Source: Magicicada septendecula (lineage: Eukaryota; Arthropoda; Insecta; Hemiptera; Cicadidae). Taken from it: a DNA stretch of 64,000 nt. This document shows positions 1 to 9,996 of this stretch, piece by piece (position 1 is the first letter of the stretch; every line of letters starts with the position of its first letter). The position numbers and the translations under genes are program-made. The stretch is from contig CM068372.1 of NCBI GenBank assembly GCA_034769895.1, positions 242,258,343 to 242,322,342 on the forward strand, read 5' to 3'. The notes below the pieces were generated by a model. That model saw only the letters and a program-made list of their open reading frames with translations, searched no databases and was not told where the DNA came from.

Positions 1-334
1 AAATACCCTTGTTAAAACATAAAACGTTACAGGTAAACTACCCCTTTCCATTAACCGATCTTCACCAAAAACAATAGGTCTTGAGAACTCTACAATTCAG
101 GGCTGTACACGAAACATTATTTAATTCTGTTTGAATTTGCGGCTGTTATCGTTTGGCAAAAAAAAAAATTTCCCTTGATAAAAAAAAACCGTTGCAGGTA
201 AACTACCCCTTTCCCTCAACCGATCTTCACCAAAAACAACAGGTCGCGAGTACTCTACAAATCAGGGCTGTATGCAAAAAATTATTTGATTCTGTTTTAA
301 TTTGCGGCAGTTATCGTTTACCATATAAAAAAAA
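1..334 (+). repeat. Satellite monomers, about 2 copies
   Basis: Two tandem monomers of the roughly 162 bp satellite; the first is cut by the window edge. The second has a poly-A expansion after TCGTTTGGC and ends in the TTTTAATTTGCGGCAG variant that regularly precedes D-alpha. No gene is visible. Confidence 0.9.
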
Positions 335-499
335 TCTAAGACAGACAGACACACAGACAGACAGACACACACACAGACACCTTTCGGAAAATAACTTTTT
401 TTCATGTTTTGAGTGTAGTAGAATCAGAATCTGCGATAATCTCGAACACGATTTTTTTTGCCATCACCACACTTCCATTCCTTAAGGAATATGGAAGTA
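335..499 (+). repeat. Block D-alpha (AGAC/AC microsatellite plus palindromic tail)
   Basis: Starts at TCTAAG followed by AGAC and AC repeats, then CTTTCGGAAAA, the alpha signature GTAGTAGAATCAGAATCTGC, a T8 run and the palindrome around CCTTAAGG at 471-498, whose two halves match apart from a 2-nt bulge. It is not monomer-like and sits exactly between two monomers. Confidence 0.85.
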
Positions 500-1480
500 A
501 AAATTACCCTTGATAAAAAAAAACCGATGCAGGTAAACTACCCCTTTACCTCAACCGATCTTCACCAAAAACAATAGGTCGTGAGTACTCTACAAATCAG
601 AGATGTATGCAAAACATTATTTGATTCTGTTTGAATTTGCGGCTGTTGTCGTTTGCCATAGAAAATACCCTTGTTAAAAAAACGTTGCAGGTAAACTACC
701 CCTTTCCCTCAACCGATCTTCACCAAAAACAACACGTCTTGAGAACTCTACAATTTAGGGCTGTATGCAAATAATCTTTTGATTCTGTTTGAATTTGCGG
801 CTGTTATCGTTTACTATGGAAAAAATTACCCTTGAAAAAAAAACCGTTGCTGGTAAACTACCCCTTTCCCTTAACCGATCTTCACCAAAAACGACAGGTC
901 TTGGGTACTCTACAATTCAGGCTTGTATGCAAACAATTATTTGATTTTGTTTGAATTTGCGGCTCTTATCGTTTGCCATAGAAAACACCCTTGATAAAAC
1001 ATAAAACGTTGCTGGTAAACTACCCTATTCCATTAATCGATCTTCACCAATAACAATAGGTCTTGAGAACTCTACAATTCAGGGCTGTATGCAAAACATT
1101 AGTTGATTCTCTTTGAACTTACGGCAGTTATCGTTCGTCACAGAAAAAATACCCATGTTAAAACATAAAACGTTGCAGGTAAACTACCCCTTTCCCTTAA
1201 CCGATCTTCACCAAAAACAATAGGTCTTGAGAACTCTACAATTCAGGGCTGTATACGAAACATTATTTAATTCTGTTTGAATTTGCGGCTGTTATCGTTT
1301 GCCAAAAAAAAAAATTTCCCTTGATAAAAAAAAACCGTTGCAGGTAAACTACCCCTTTCCCTCAACCGATCTTCACCAAAAACAACAGGTCGCGAGTACT
1401 CTACAAATCAGGGCTGTATGCAAAAAATTATTTGATTCTGTTCTAATTTTCGGCAGTTATCGTATACCATAGAAAAAAAA
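500..1480 (+). repeat. Satellite monomers, about 6 copies
   Basis: About six monomers between two D-alpha blocks. Other units have 3 or 15 here, so this spacing is unusual. The first monomer has the CGATGCAGG and TTTACCTCAACCG variants that follow D-alpha elsewhere. Confidence 0.9.
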
Positions 1481-1630
1481 TCTACAGACAGACTGACACA
1501 CACACAGACACTTTTCGGAAAATGAGTTTTCTTCATGTTTTGAGTGTAGTAGAATCAGAATCTGCGATAATCTCGAACACGATTTTTTTTGCCATCACCA
1601 TACTTCCATTCCTTAAGGAATATGGAAGTA
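1481..1630 (+). repeat. Block D-alpha
   Basis: Short microsatellite (AGAC, a GACTGAC interruption, then AC), the alpha signature and an intact palindromic tail. The preceding monomer carries private changes (TCTAATTTTCGGCAG and CGTATACC), so this copy is a little more diverged than its relatives. Confidence 0.85.
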
Positions 1631-2121
1631 AAAATTACCCTTGATAAAAAAAAACCGATGCAGGTAAACTACCCCTTTACCTCAACCGATCTTCACAAAA
1701 ACAATAGGTCGTGAGTACTCTACAAATCAGAGCTGTATGCAAAACATTATTTGATTCTGTTTGAATTTGCGGCTGTTATCGTTTGCCATAGAAAATACCC
1801 TTGTTAAAAAAACGTTGCAGGTAAACTACCCCTTTCCCTCAACCGATCTTCACCAAAAACAATACGTCTTGAGAACTCTACAATTTAGGGCTGTATGCAA
1901 ATAATCTTTTGATTCTGTTTGAATTTGCGGCTGTTATCGTTTTGCCACAGGCAATACCCTTGTGTAAAACATAAAACGTTACAGGTAAGTTACCCCTTTC
2001 CCTTAACCGATCGTCACCAAAAACAATAGGTCTTGAGAACTCTACAATTCAGGGCTGTATACGAAACATTATTTAATTCTGTTTGAATTTGCGGCAGTTA
2101 TCGTTTGCCATAGAAAAAAAA
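1631..2121 (+). repeat. Satellite monomers, 3 copies
   Basis: The standard three-monomer spacer between D-alpha and D-beta. The last monomer has the GCCACAGGCAATACCC start and ACGTTACAGG variant found before D-beta elsewhere. Confidence 0.9.
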
Positions 2122-2278
2122 TCTACACACAGACAGACAGACACACAAGACACTTTTCGGAAAACGACTTTTTTCATTTTACTTCTTTTGAGTGTAGTAC
2201 AAACAGAATCTGCAATAATCTCGAACATGATTTTTTTTGCCATCACCATACTTCCATTCCTTAAGGAATATGGAAATA
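2122..2278 (+). repeat. Block D-beta, directly abutting cassette A
   Basis: Beta signature GTAGTACAAACAGAATCTGC with GAACATGATT. It has a private insertion in the T-rich stretch (TTTTACTTCTTTTGAG) absent from the other beta copies. Only two bases separate its end from cassette A. Confidence 0.85.
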
Positions 2279-2280
2279 AT

Positions 2281-2747
2281 ATCGGTATGGAGAACCATAC
2301 ATGACTTCCATGTTCTAAGATTTATATTTAAAATCATATTCGAAATGAAATATTTCCATAGAAACTACGTCTTTCTACTTATTGCTTCAGCATTAACCAC
2401 AGTACTGTGGTCACTAACGTATACCACCTCACGTTTTCGCACTCGATTTTCACCGATGATGGCAGTCGATGGCACTGCCGAAAAGTTTGCTTTTGCAGAA
2501 AACATTGAACTACGGCTCAAGAGCCCGGGAAGCAATTTTAACAAAAAACTACTTCTTTGGTGCCGATAACGTAGTACACATATAAAAAATTCTCCCCTCC
2601 ACCTTCAACTATAATTTTTAATAATAGAAAATTACCCCCACCCCGTTCACATAACCTCTTCATTTATAGATATTTCATCTACTTTTCTACAGTGGATTAC
2701 TATGAGCTTCTTATCAGGATACTTTATTTATAAAAATTAAGTACTTT
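2281..2747 (+). repeat. Cassette A, copy 1 (early subtype)
   Basis: Non-monomeric segment of 467 bp. It opens with the hairpin GTATGGAGAACCATAC (2285-2300), contains a perfect 16-bp palindrome ACCACAGTACTGTGGT (2396-2411), and rejoins the satellite at AAGTACTTTACTCTTG. Subtype markers are GATGGCAGTCGATGG and CTTTGGTGCC. A frame of about 110 codons overlaps it, but later copies shift this frame, so I do not call a gene. Confidence 0.85.
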
Positions 2748-5020
2748 ACTCTTGTTAAATCATAAAATGTTTCAGGTAAACTACCCCTTTCTCTTAACCG
2801 ATCTTCTCCAAAATCAACAGACCTTCCGTCCTCTACAATTCAGGGAAGCATGCAAAAAAAATATTTGATTCTGTCTGAATGTGCGGCACTTATCGTTCGT
2901 CATGGAAACATTTCTCTTGTTACAACGTAAAATGTTGCAGGTAAACTACCGCTTTCCCTTAACTGATCTTCACAAAAATCAATAGACCTTGAGCTCTCTG
3001 CAACTCAGGAAAGAGTGCAAAAAATTATTTGATTCTCATTGAATTTTCGGCAGTTATCGTTCGTCATAAAAAAATTACACTTTTTAAAACATAAAACGTT
3101 GCTGATAAACTACCCCTTCCCTTAACCGATCTTCAACCAAATCAACAGACCTTCAGTTCTCTTTAGTTCAAAAAGGTATGCAAAAACCTAGTTGATTCTG
3201 TTTGAATTTACGGCAGTTATCGTTCGTCATATAAAAAATTACCCTTGTTAAAACATAAAATGTTGCTGGTAAACTACCCCTTTCCCTTAACCGATCTTCA
3301 CCAACACCAATAGGTATTGAGAACTCTACAATACAAAGCTGTATGCAAAACATCATTTGATTCTGTTTGAATTTGCGGCTGTTATCGTTTACTATGGAAA
3401 AAATTACCCTTGAAAAAAAAACCGTTGCTGGTAAACTACCCCTTTCCCTTAACCGATCTTCACCAAAAACGACAGGTCTTGGGTACTCTACAATTCAGGC
3501 TTGTATACAAACAATTATTTGATTTTGTTTGAATTTGCGGCTCTTATCGTTTGCCATAGAAAACACCATTGATAAAACATAAAACGTTGCTGGTAAACTA
3601 CCCTATTCCATTAATCGATCTTCACCAATAACAATAGGTCTTGAGAACTCTACAATTCAGGGCTGTATGCAAAACATTAGTTGATTCTCTTTGAACTTAC
3701 GGCAGTTATCGTTCGTCACAGAAAAAATACCCATGTTAAAACATAAAACGTTGCAGGTAAACTACCCCTTTCCCTTAACCGATCTTCACCAAAAACAATA
3801 GGTCTTTAGTACTCAACAAAACAGGGCAGTATGCACAAACGTATTTGATTCTGTTTGAATTTGCGGCTCTTATCGTTTGCCATAGATAATACCCTTTTAA
3901 AACATAAAACGTTGCAGGTAAACTACCCCTTTCCCTTAACCGATCTTCACAAAAAACGATAGGTCTTGAGAACTCTACAATTCAGGATTTTATGTAAAAT
4001 ATTATATGATTTTGTTAGAATTTGCGGCTGTTATCGTTTGCCATACAAAATACCCTTGATAAAACAAAAAACGTGGCAGGTAAACTACCCCTTTCCCTTA
4101 AACGATCTTCACCAAAAACAATAGGTCTTTAGTACTCAAGAAATCAGGGTTGTATGCAAAATCTTAACTGATTCTGTTTGAATTTGCGGCTCTTATCGTT
4201 TGCCATAGAAAATACCCTTTTAAAACATAAAACGTTGCTGGTAAACTACCCCTTTTCCTTAACCGATCTTCGCCAAAATCGAAAGTCCTTGAGACCTCTA
4301 CAATTCAGGGACGTATGCAAAAAATTATTTGATTGTGTTTGAATTTGCGGCAGTTATCGTTTGCCATAGAAAATACGCTTGATAAAAAAACGTTGCAGGT
4401 AAACTACCCCTTCCCCTTAACCGATCTTCACCAAAAACAATAGGTCTTGAGTACTCTACAAATCAGGGCGGTATGCAAAACATTATTTGATTCTGTTTGA
4501 ATTTTCGGCTGTTATCGTTTGCCATAGAAAATACCCTTGTTAAAAAAACGTTGCGGGTAAACTACCCCTTTCCCTCAACCGATCTTCACCAAAAACAATA
4601 GGTATTGAGAACTCTACAATTTAGGGCTGTATGCAAATAATCTTTTGATTCTGTTTGAATTTGCGGCTGTTATCGTTTGCCATAGGAAATACCCTTGTTA
4701 AAACATAAAACGTTACAGGTAAACTACCCCTTTCCCTTAACCGATCTTCACCAAAAACAATAGGTCTTGAGAACTCTACAATTCAGGGCTGTATACGAAA
4801 CATTATTTAATTCTGTTTGAATTTGCGGCTGTTATCGTTTGCCAAAAAAAAAAAAATTCCCTTGATAAAAAAAACCGTTGCAGGTAAACTACCCCTTTCC
4901 CTAAACCGATCTTCACCAAAAACAACAGGTCGCGAGTACTCTACAAATCAGGGGTGTATGCAAAAAATTATTTGATTCTGTTTTAATTTGCGGCAGTTAT
5001 CGTTTACCATAGAAAAAAAA
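2748..5020 (+). repeat. Satellite monomers, about 14 copies
   Basis: The first monomers after cassette A are the most diverged (TTTCAGGTAAACTACC, AATGTGCGGCAC and CGTTCGTCATGG variants); later ones approach the consensus. One monomer present at 7.44-7.60 kb in the next unit (ACATTGCAGG with TTACCCGAT) is missing here. Confidence 0.9.
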
Positions 5021-5182
5021 TCTACAGACAGACAGACACACAGACAGACACACACACAGACACTTTTCGCAAAATGACTTTTTTTCATGTTTTGAGTGTA
5101 GTAGAATCAGAATCTGCAATAATCTCGAACACGATTTTTTTTGCCATCACCATACTTCCATTCCTTAAGGAATATGGAAGTA
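5021..5182 (+). repeat. Block D-alpha
   Basis: Medium-length AGAC/AC tract, CTTTTCGCAAAATGAC instead of the usual CGGAAAA, alpha signature and palindromic tail. The same CGCAAAATG change is shared with the copy at 8728, marking these two units as sisters. Confidence 0.85.
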
Positions 5183-5672
5183 AAAATTACCCTTGATAAA
5201 AAAAAACCGATGCAGGTAAACTACCCCTTTACCTCAACCGATCTTCACCAAAAACAATAGGTCGTGAGTACTCTACAAATCAGAGCTGTATGCAAAACAT
5301 TATTTGATTCTGTTTGAATTTGCGGCTGTTATCGTTTGCCATAGAAAATACCCTTGTTAAAAAAACGTTGCAGGTAAACTACCCCTTTCCCTCAACCGAT
5401 CTTCACCAAAAACAATACGTCTTGAGAACTGTACAATTTAGGGCTGTATGCAAATAATCTTTTGATTCTGTTTGAATTTGCGGCTGTTATCGTTTTCCAC
5501 AGGCAATACCCTTGTTAAAACATAAAACGTTACAGGTAAGCTACCCCTTTCCCTTAACCGATCTTCACCAAAAACAACAGGTCTTGAGAACTCTACAATT
5601 CAGGGCTGTATACGAAACATTATTTAATTTTGTTTGAATTTGCGGCAGTTATCGTTTGCCATAGAAAAAAAA
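5183..5672 (+). repeat. Satellite monomers, 3 copies
   Basis: Spacer between D-alpha and D-beta. The order of variants is GATGCAGG, then GTTGCAGG, then GTTACAGG, as in nearly every unit of the window. Confidence 0.9.
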
Positions 5673-5822
5673 TCTACACACAGACAGACAGACACACAGA
5701 CACTTTTCGGAAAACGACTTTTTTTCATTTTTTGAGTGTAGTACAAACAGAATCTGCAATAATCTCGAACATGATTTTTTTTGCCATCACCATACTTCCA
5801 TTCCTTAAGGAATATGGAAATA
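5673..5822 (+). repeat. Block D-beta, directly abutting cassette A
   Basis: Typical 150-bp beta copy with a fixed-length microsatellite and the tail GGAAATA rather than GGAAGTA, a marker shared only by the three beta copies that touch cassette A. Confidence 0.85.
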
Positions 5823-5824
5823 AT

Positions 5825-6291
5825 ATCGGTATGGAGAACCATTCATGACTTCCATGTTCTAAGATTTATATTTAAAATCATATTCGAAATGAAATATTTC
5901 CATAGAAACTACGTCTTTCTACTTATTGCTTCAGCATTAACCACAGTACTGTGGTCACTAACGTATACCACCTCACGTTTTCGCACTCGATTTTCACCGA
6001 TGATGGCAGTCGATGGCACTGCCGAAAAGTTTGGTTTTGCAGAAAACATTGAACTACGGCTCAAGAGCCCGGGAAGCAATTTTAACAAAAAACTACTTCT
6101 TTGGTGCCGATAACGTAGTACACATATAAAAAATTCTCCCCTCCACCTTCAACTATAATTTTTAATAATAGAAAATTACCCCCACCCCGTTCACATAACC
6201 TCTTAATTTATAGATATTTCATCTACTTTTCTACAGTGGATTACTATGAGCTTCTTATCAGGATACTTTATTTATAAAAATTAAGTACTTT
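5825..6291 (+). repeat. Cassette A, copy 2 (early subtype)
   Basis: 467 bp, nearly identical to copy 1. The perfect palindrome ACCACAGTACTGTGGT lies at 5940-5955, and the left-edge hairpin and right junction are intact. Confidence 0.85.
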
Positions 6292-8727
6292 ACTCTTCTT
6301 AAATCATAAAATGTTTCAGGTAAACTACCCGTTTCTCTTAACCGATCTTCTCCAAAATCAACGGACCTTCCGTCCTCTACAATTCAGGGAAGCATGCAAA
6401 AAAAATATTTGATTCTGTCTGAATGTGCGGCACTTATCGTTCGTCATGGAAACATTTCTCTTGTTACAACGTAAAATGTTGCACGTAAACTACCCCTTTC
6501 CCTTAACTGATCTTCACCAAAATCAATAGACCTTGAGCTCTCTGCAACTCAGGAAAGAGTGCAAAAAATTATTTGATTCTCATTGAATTTTCGGCAGTTA
6601 TCGTTCGTCATAAAAAAATTACCCTTTTTAAAACATAAAACGTTGCTGATAAACTACCCCTTCCCTTAACCGATCTTCAACAAAATCAACAGACCTTCAG
6701 TTCTCTTTAGTTCAAAAAGGTATGCAAAAACCTAGTTGATTCTGTTTGAATTTACGGCAGTTATCGTTCGTCATATAAAAAATTACCCTTGTTAAAACAT
6801 AAAATGTTGCTGGTAAACTACCCCTTTCCCTTAACCGATCTTCACCAACACCAATAGGTATTGAGAACTCTACAATACAAAGCTGTATGCAAAACATCAT
6901 TTGATTCTGTTTGAATTTGCGGCTGTTATCGTTTACTATGGAAAAAATTACCCTTGAAAAAAAAAACCGTTGCTGGTAAACTACCCCTTTCCCTTAACCG
7001 ATCTTCACCAAAAACGACAGGTCTTGGGTACTCTACAATTCAGGCTTGTATGCAAACAATTATTTGATTTTGTTTGAATTTGCGGCTCTTATCGTTTGCC
7101 ATAGAAAACACCCTTGATAAAACATAAAACGTTGCTGGTAAACTACCCTATTCCATTAATCGATCTTCACCAATAACAATAGGTCTTGAGAACTCTACAA
7201 TTCAGGGCTGTATGCAAAACATTAGTTGATTCTCTTTGAACTTACGGCAGTTATCGTTCGTCACAGAAAAAATACCCATGTTAAAACATAAAACGTTGCA
7301 GGTAAACTACCCCTTTCCCTTAACCGATCTTCACCAAAAACAATAGGTCTTTAGTACTCAACAAAACAGGTCAGTATGCAAAAAAGTATTTGATTCTGTT
7401 TGAATTTGCGGCTCTTATCGTTTGCCATAGATAATACCCTTTTAAAACATAAAACATTGCAGGTAAACTACCCCTTTCCCTTACCCGATGTTCACCAAAA
7501 ACAATAGGTCTTTAGTACTCAACAAAACAGGGCAGTATGCAGAAACGTATTTGATTCTGTTTGAATTTGCGGCTCTTATCGTTTGCCATAAATAATACCC
7601 TTTTAAAACATAAAACGTTGCAGGTAAACTACCCCTTTCCTTTAACCGATCTTCACCAAAAACGATAGGTCTTCAGAACTCTACAATTCAGGATTTTATG
7701 TAAAATATTATATGATTTTGTTAGAATTTGCGGCTGTTATCGTTTGCCATACAAAATACCCTTGATAAAACAAAAAACGTGGCAGGTAAACTACCCCTTT
7801 CCCTTAAACGATCTTCACCAAAAACAATAGGTCTTTAGTACTCAAGAAATCAGGGTTGTATGCAAAATCTTAACTGATTCTGTTTGAATTTGCGGCTCTT
7901 ATCGTTTGCCATAGAAAATACCCTTTTAAAACATAAAACGTTGCTGGTAAACTACCCCTTTTCCTTAACCGATCTTCGCCAAAATAGAAAGTCCTTGAGA
8001 CCTCTACAATTCAGGGACGTATGCAAAAAATTAGTTGATTCTGTTTGAATTTGCGGCAGTTATCGTTTGCCATAGAAAATACGCTTGATAAAAAAACGTT
8101 GCAGGTAAACTACCCCTTCCCCTTAACCGATCTTCACCAAAAACAATAGGTCTTGAGTACTCTACAAATCAGGGCTGTATGCAAAACATTATTTGATTCT
8201 GTTTGAATTTTCGGCTGTTATCGTTTGCCATAGAAAATACCCTTGTTAAAAAAACGTTGCGGGTAAACTACCCCTTTCCCTCAACCGATCTTCACCAAAA
8301 ACAATAGGTATTGAGAACTCTACAATTTAGGGCTGTATGCAAATAATCTTTTGATTCTGTTTGAATTTGCGGCTGTTATCGTTTGCCATAGGAAATACCC
8401 TTGTTAAAACATAAAACGTTACAGGTAAACTACCCCTTTCCCTTAACCGATCTTCACCAAAAACAATAGGTCTTGAGAACTCTACAATTCAGGGCTGTAT
8501 ACGAAACATTATTTAATTCTGTTTGAATTTGCGGCTGTTATCGTTTGCCAAAAAAAAAAAAATTCCCTTGATAAAAAAAAACCGTTGCAGGTAAACTACC
8601 CCTTTCCCTAAACCGATCTTCACCAAAAACAACAGGTCGCGAGTACTCTACAAATCAGGGGTGTATGCAAAAAATTATTTGATTCTGTTTTAATTTGCGG
8701 CAGTTATCGTTTACCATAGAAAAAAAA
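6292..8727 (+). repeat. Satellite monomers, about 15 copies
   Basis: The 15-monomer run typical of most units in the window. Homopolymer A runs near 6955-6967 and 8551-8563 vary in length between units. Confidence 0.9.
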
Positions 8728-8889
8728 TCTACAGACAGACAGACACACAGACAGACACACACACAGACACTTTTCGCAAAATGACTTTTTTTCATGTTTT
8801 GAGTGTAGTAGAATCAGAATCTGCAATAATCTCGAACACGATTTTTTTTGCCATCACCATACTTCCATTCCTTAAGGAATATGGAAGTA
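8728..8889 (+). repeat. Block D-alpha
   Basis: Same length and same CGCAAAATG change as the copy at 5021, so the two were inherited by duplication of the whole unit rather than by independent insertion. Confidence 0.85.
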
Positions 8890-9377
8890 AAAATTACCCT
8901 TGATAAAAAAAAACCGATGCAGGTAAACTACCCCTTTACCTCAACCGATCTTCACCAAAAACAATAGGTCGTGAGTACTCTACAAATCAGAGCTGTATGC
9001 AAAACATTATTTGATTCTGTTTGAATTTGCGGCTGTTATCGTTTGCCATAGAAAATACCCTTGTTAAAAAAACGTTGCAGGTAAACTACCCCTTTCCCTC
9101 AACCGATCTTCACCAAAAACAATACGTCTTGAGAACTGTACAATTTAGGGCTGTATGCAAATAATCTTTTGATTCTGTTTGAATTTGCGGCTGTTATCGT
9201 TTGCCACAGGCAATACCCTTGTTAAAACATAAAACGTTACAGGTAAGCTACCCCTTTCCCTTAACCGATCTACACCAAAAACAACAGGTCTTGAGAACTC
9301 TACAATTCAGGGCTGTATACGAAACATTATTTAATTTTTTTGAATTTGCGGCAGTTATCGTTTGCCATAGAAAAAAA
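8890..9377 (+). repeat. Satellite monomers, 3 copies
   Basis: D-alpha to D-beta spacer. A private change CGATCTACACC is seen near 9267. Confidence 0.9.
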
Positions 9378-9527
9378 TCTACACACAGACAGACAGACAC
9401 ACAGACACTTTTCGGAAAACGACTTTTTTTCATATTTTGAGTGTAGTACAAACAGAATCTGCAATAATCTCGAACATGATTTTTTTTGCCATCACCATAC
9501 TTCCATTCCTTAAGGAATATGGAAATA
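9378..9527 (+). repeat. Block D-beta, directly abutting cassette A
   Basis: Beta signature, GGAAATA tail, and a shortened upstream T run. It is the last copy in the window with D-beta directly next to cassette A. Confidence 0.85.
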
Positions 9528-9529
9528 AT

Positions 9530-9996
9530 ATCGGTATGGAGAACCATTCATGACTTCCATGTTCTAAGATTTATATTTAAAATCATATTCGAAATGAAAT
9601 ATTTCCATAGAAACTACGTCTTTCTACTTATTGCTTCAGCATTAACCACAGTACTGTGGTCACTAACGTATACCACCTCACGTTTTCGCACTCGATTTTC
9701 ACCGATGATGGCAGTCGATGGCACTGCCGAAAAGTTTGGTTTTGCAGAAAACATTGAACTACGGCTCAAGAGCCCGGGAAGCAATTTTAACAAAAAACTA
9801 CTTCTTTGGTGCCGATAACGTAGTACACATATAAAAAATTCTCCCCTCCACCTTCAACTATAATTTTTAATAATAGAAAATTACCCCCACCCCGTTCACA
9901 TAACCTCTTCATTTATAGATATTTCATCTACTTTTCTACAGTGGATTACTATGAGCTTCTTATCAGGATACTTTATTTATAAAAATTAAGTACTTT
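9530..9996 (+). repeat. Cassette A, copy 3 (early subtype)
   Basis: 467 bp, early-subtype markers, perfect 16-bp palindrome at 9645-9660. Confidence 0.85.

Larger units (their letters stand above)
2281..5824 (+). repeat. Higher-order repeat unit, 3.54 kb version
   Basis: Cassette A, about 14 monomers, D-alpha, 3 monomers, D-beta, measured from one cassette A start to the next (3544 bp). D-beta touches the next cassette A. It is one monomer shorter than the following unit. Confidence 0.85.
5825..9529 (+). repeat. Higher-order repeat unit, 3.71 kb version
   Basis: Same order as the preceding unit but one monomer longer (3705 bp), the extra monomer lying near 7440-7600. The D-beta to cassette A contact is retained. 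Confidence 0.85.

Noticed and set aside
379-395. CENP-B-box-like sequence TTTCGGAAAA in the D block
   Set aside because: It matches the TTCG part of the CENP-B box but lacks the CGGG part, so it does not meet the core requirement.
2031-2060. Telomere-like TTAGGG strings in CAATTTAGGGC or similar
   Set aside because: They are single occurrences within monomers, not tandem telomere repeats.
2237-2569. Open frame of about 110 codons across D-beta and cassette A with a hydrophobic stretch
   Set aside because: An indel in the late copies (CATAGACTACTTCG versus CATAGAAACTACG) shifts the frame, no known domain is visible, and the frame starts inside a D block. It is best explained as chance in a homogenised repeat.
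3168-3356. Minus-strand frame of 62 codons that recurs in nearly every unit
   Set aside because: It is two satellite monomers read backwards; it recurs because the array is homogenised. No start context, domain or codon pattern supports a gene.
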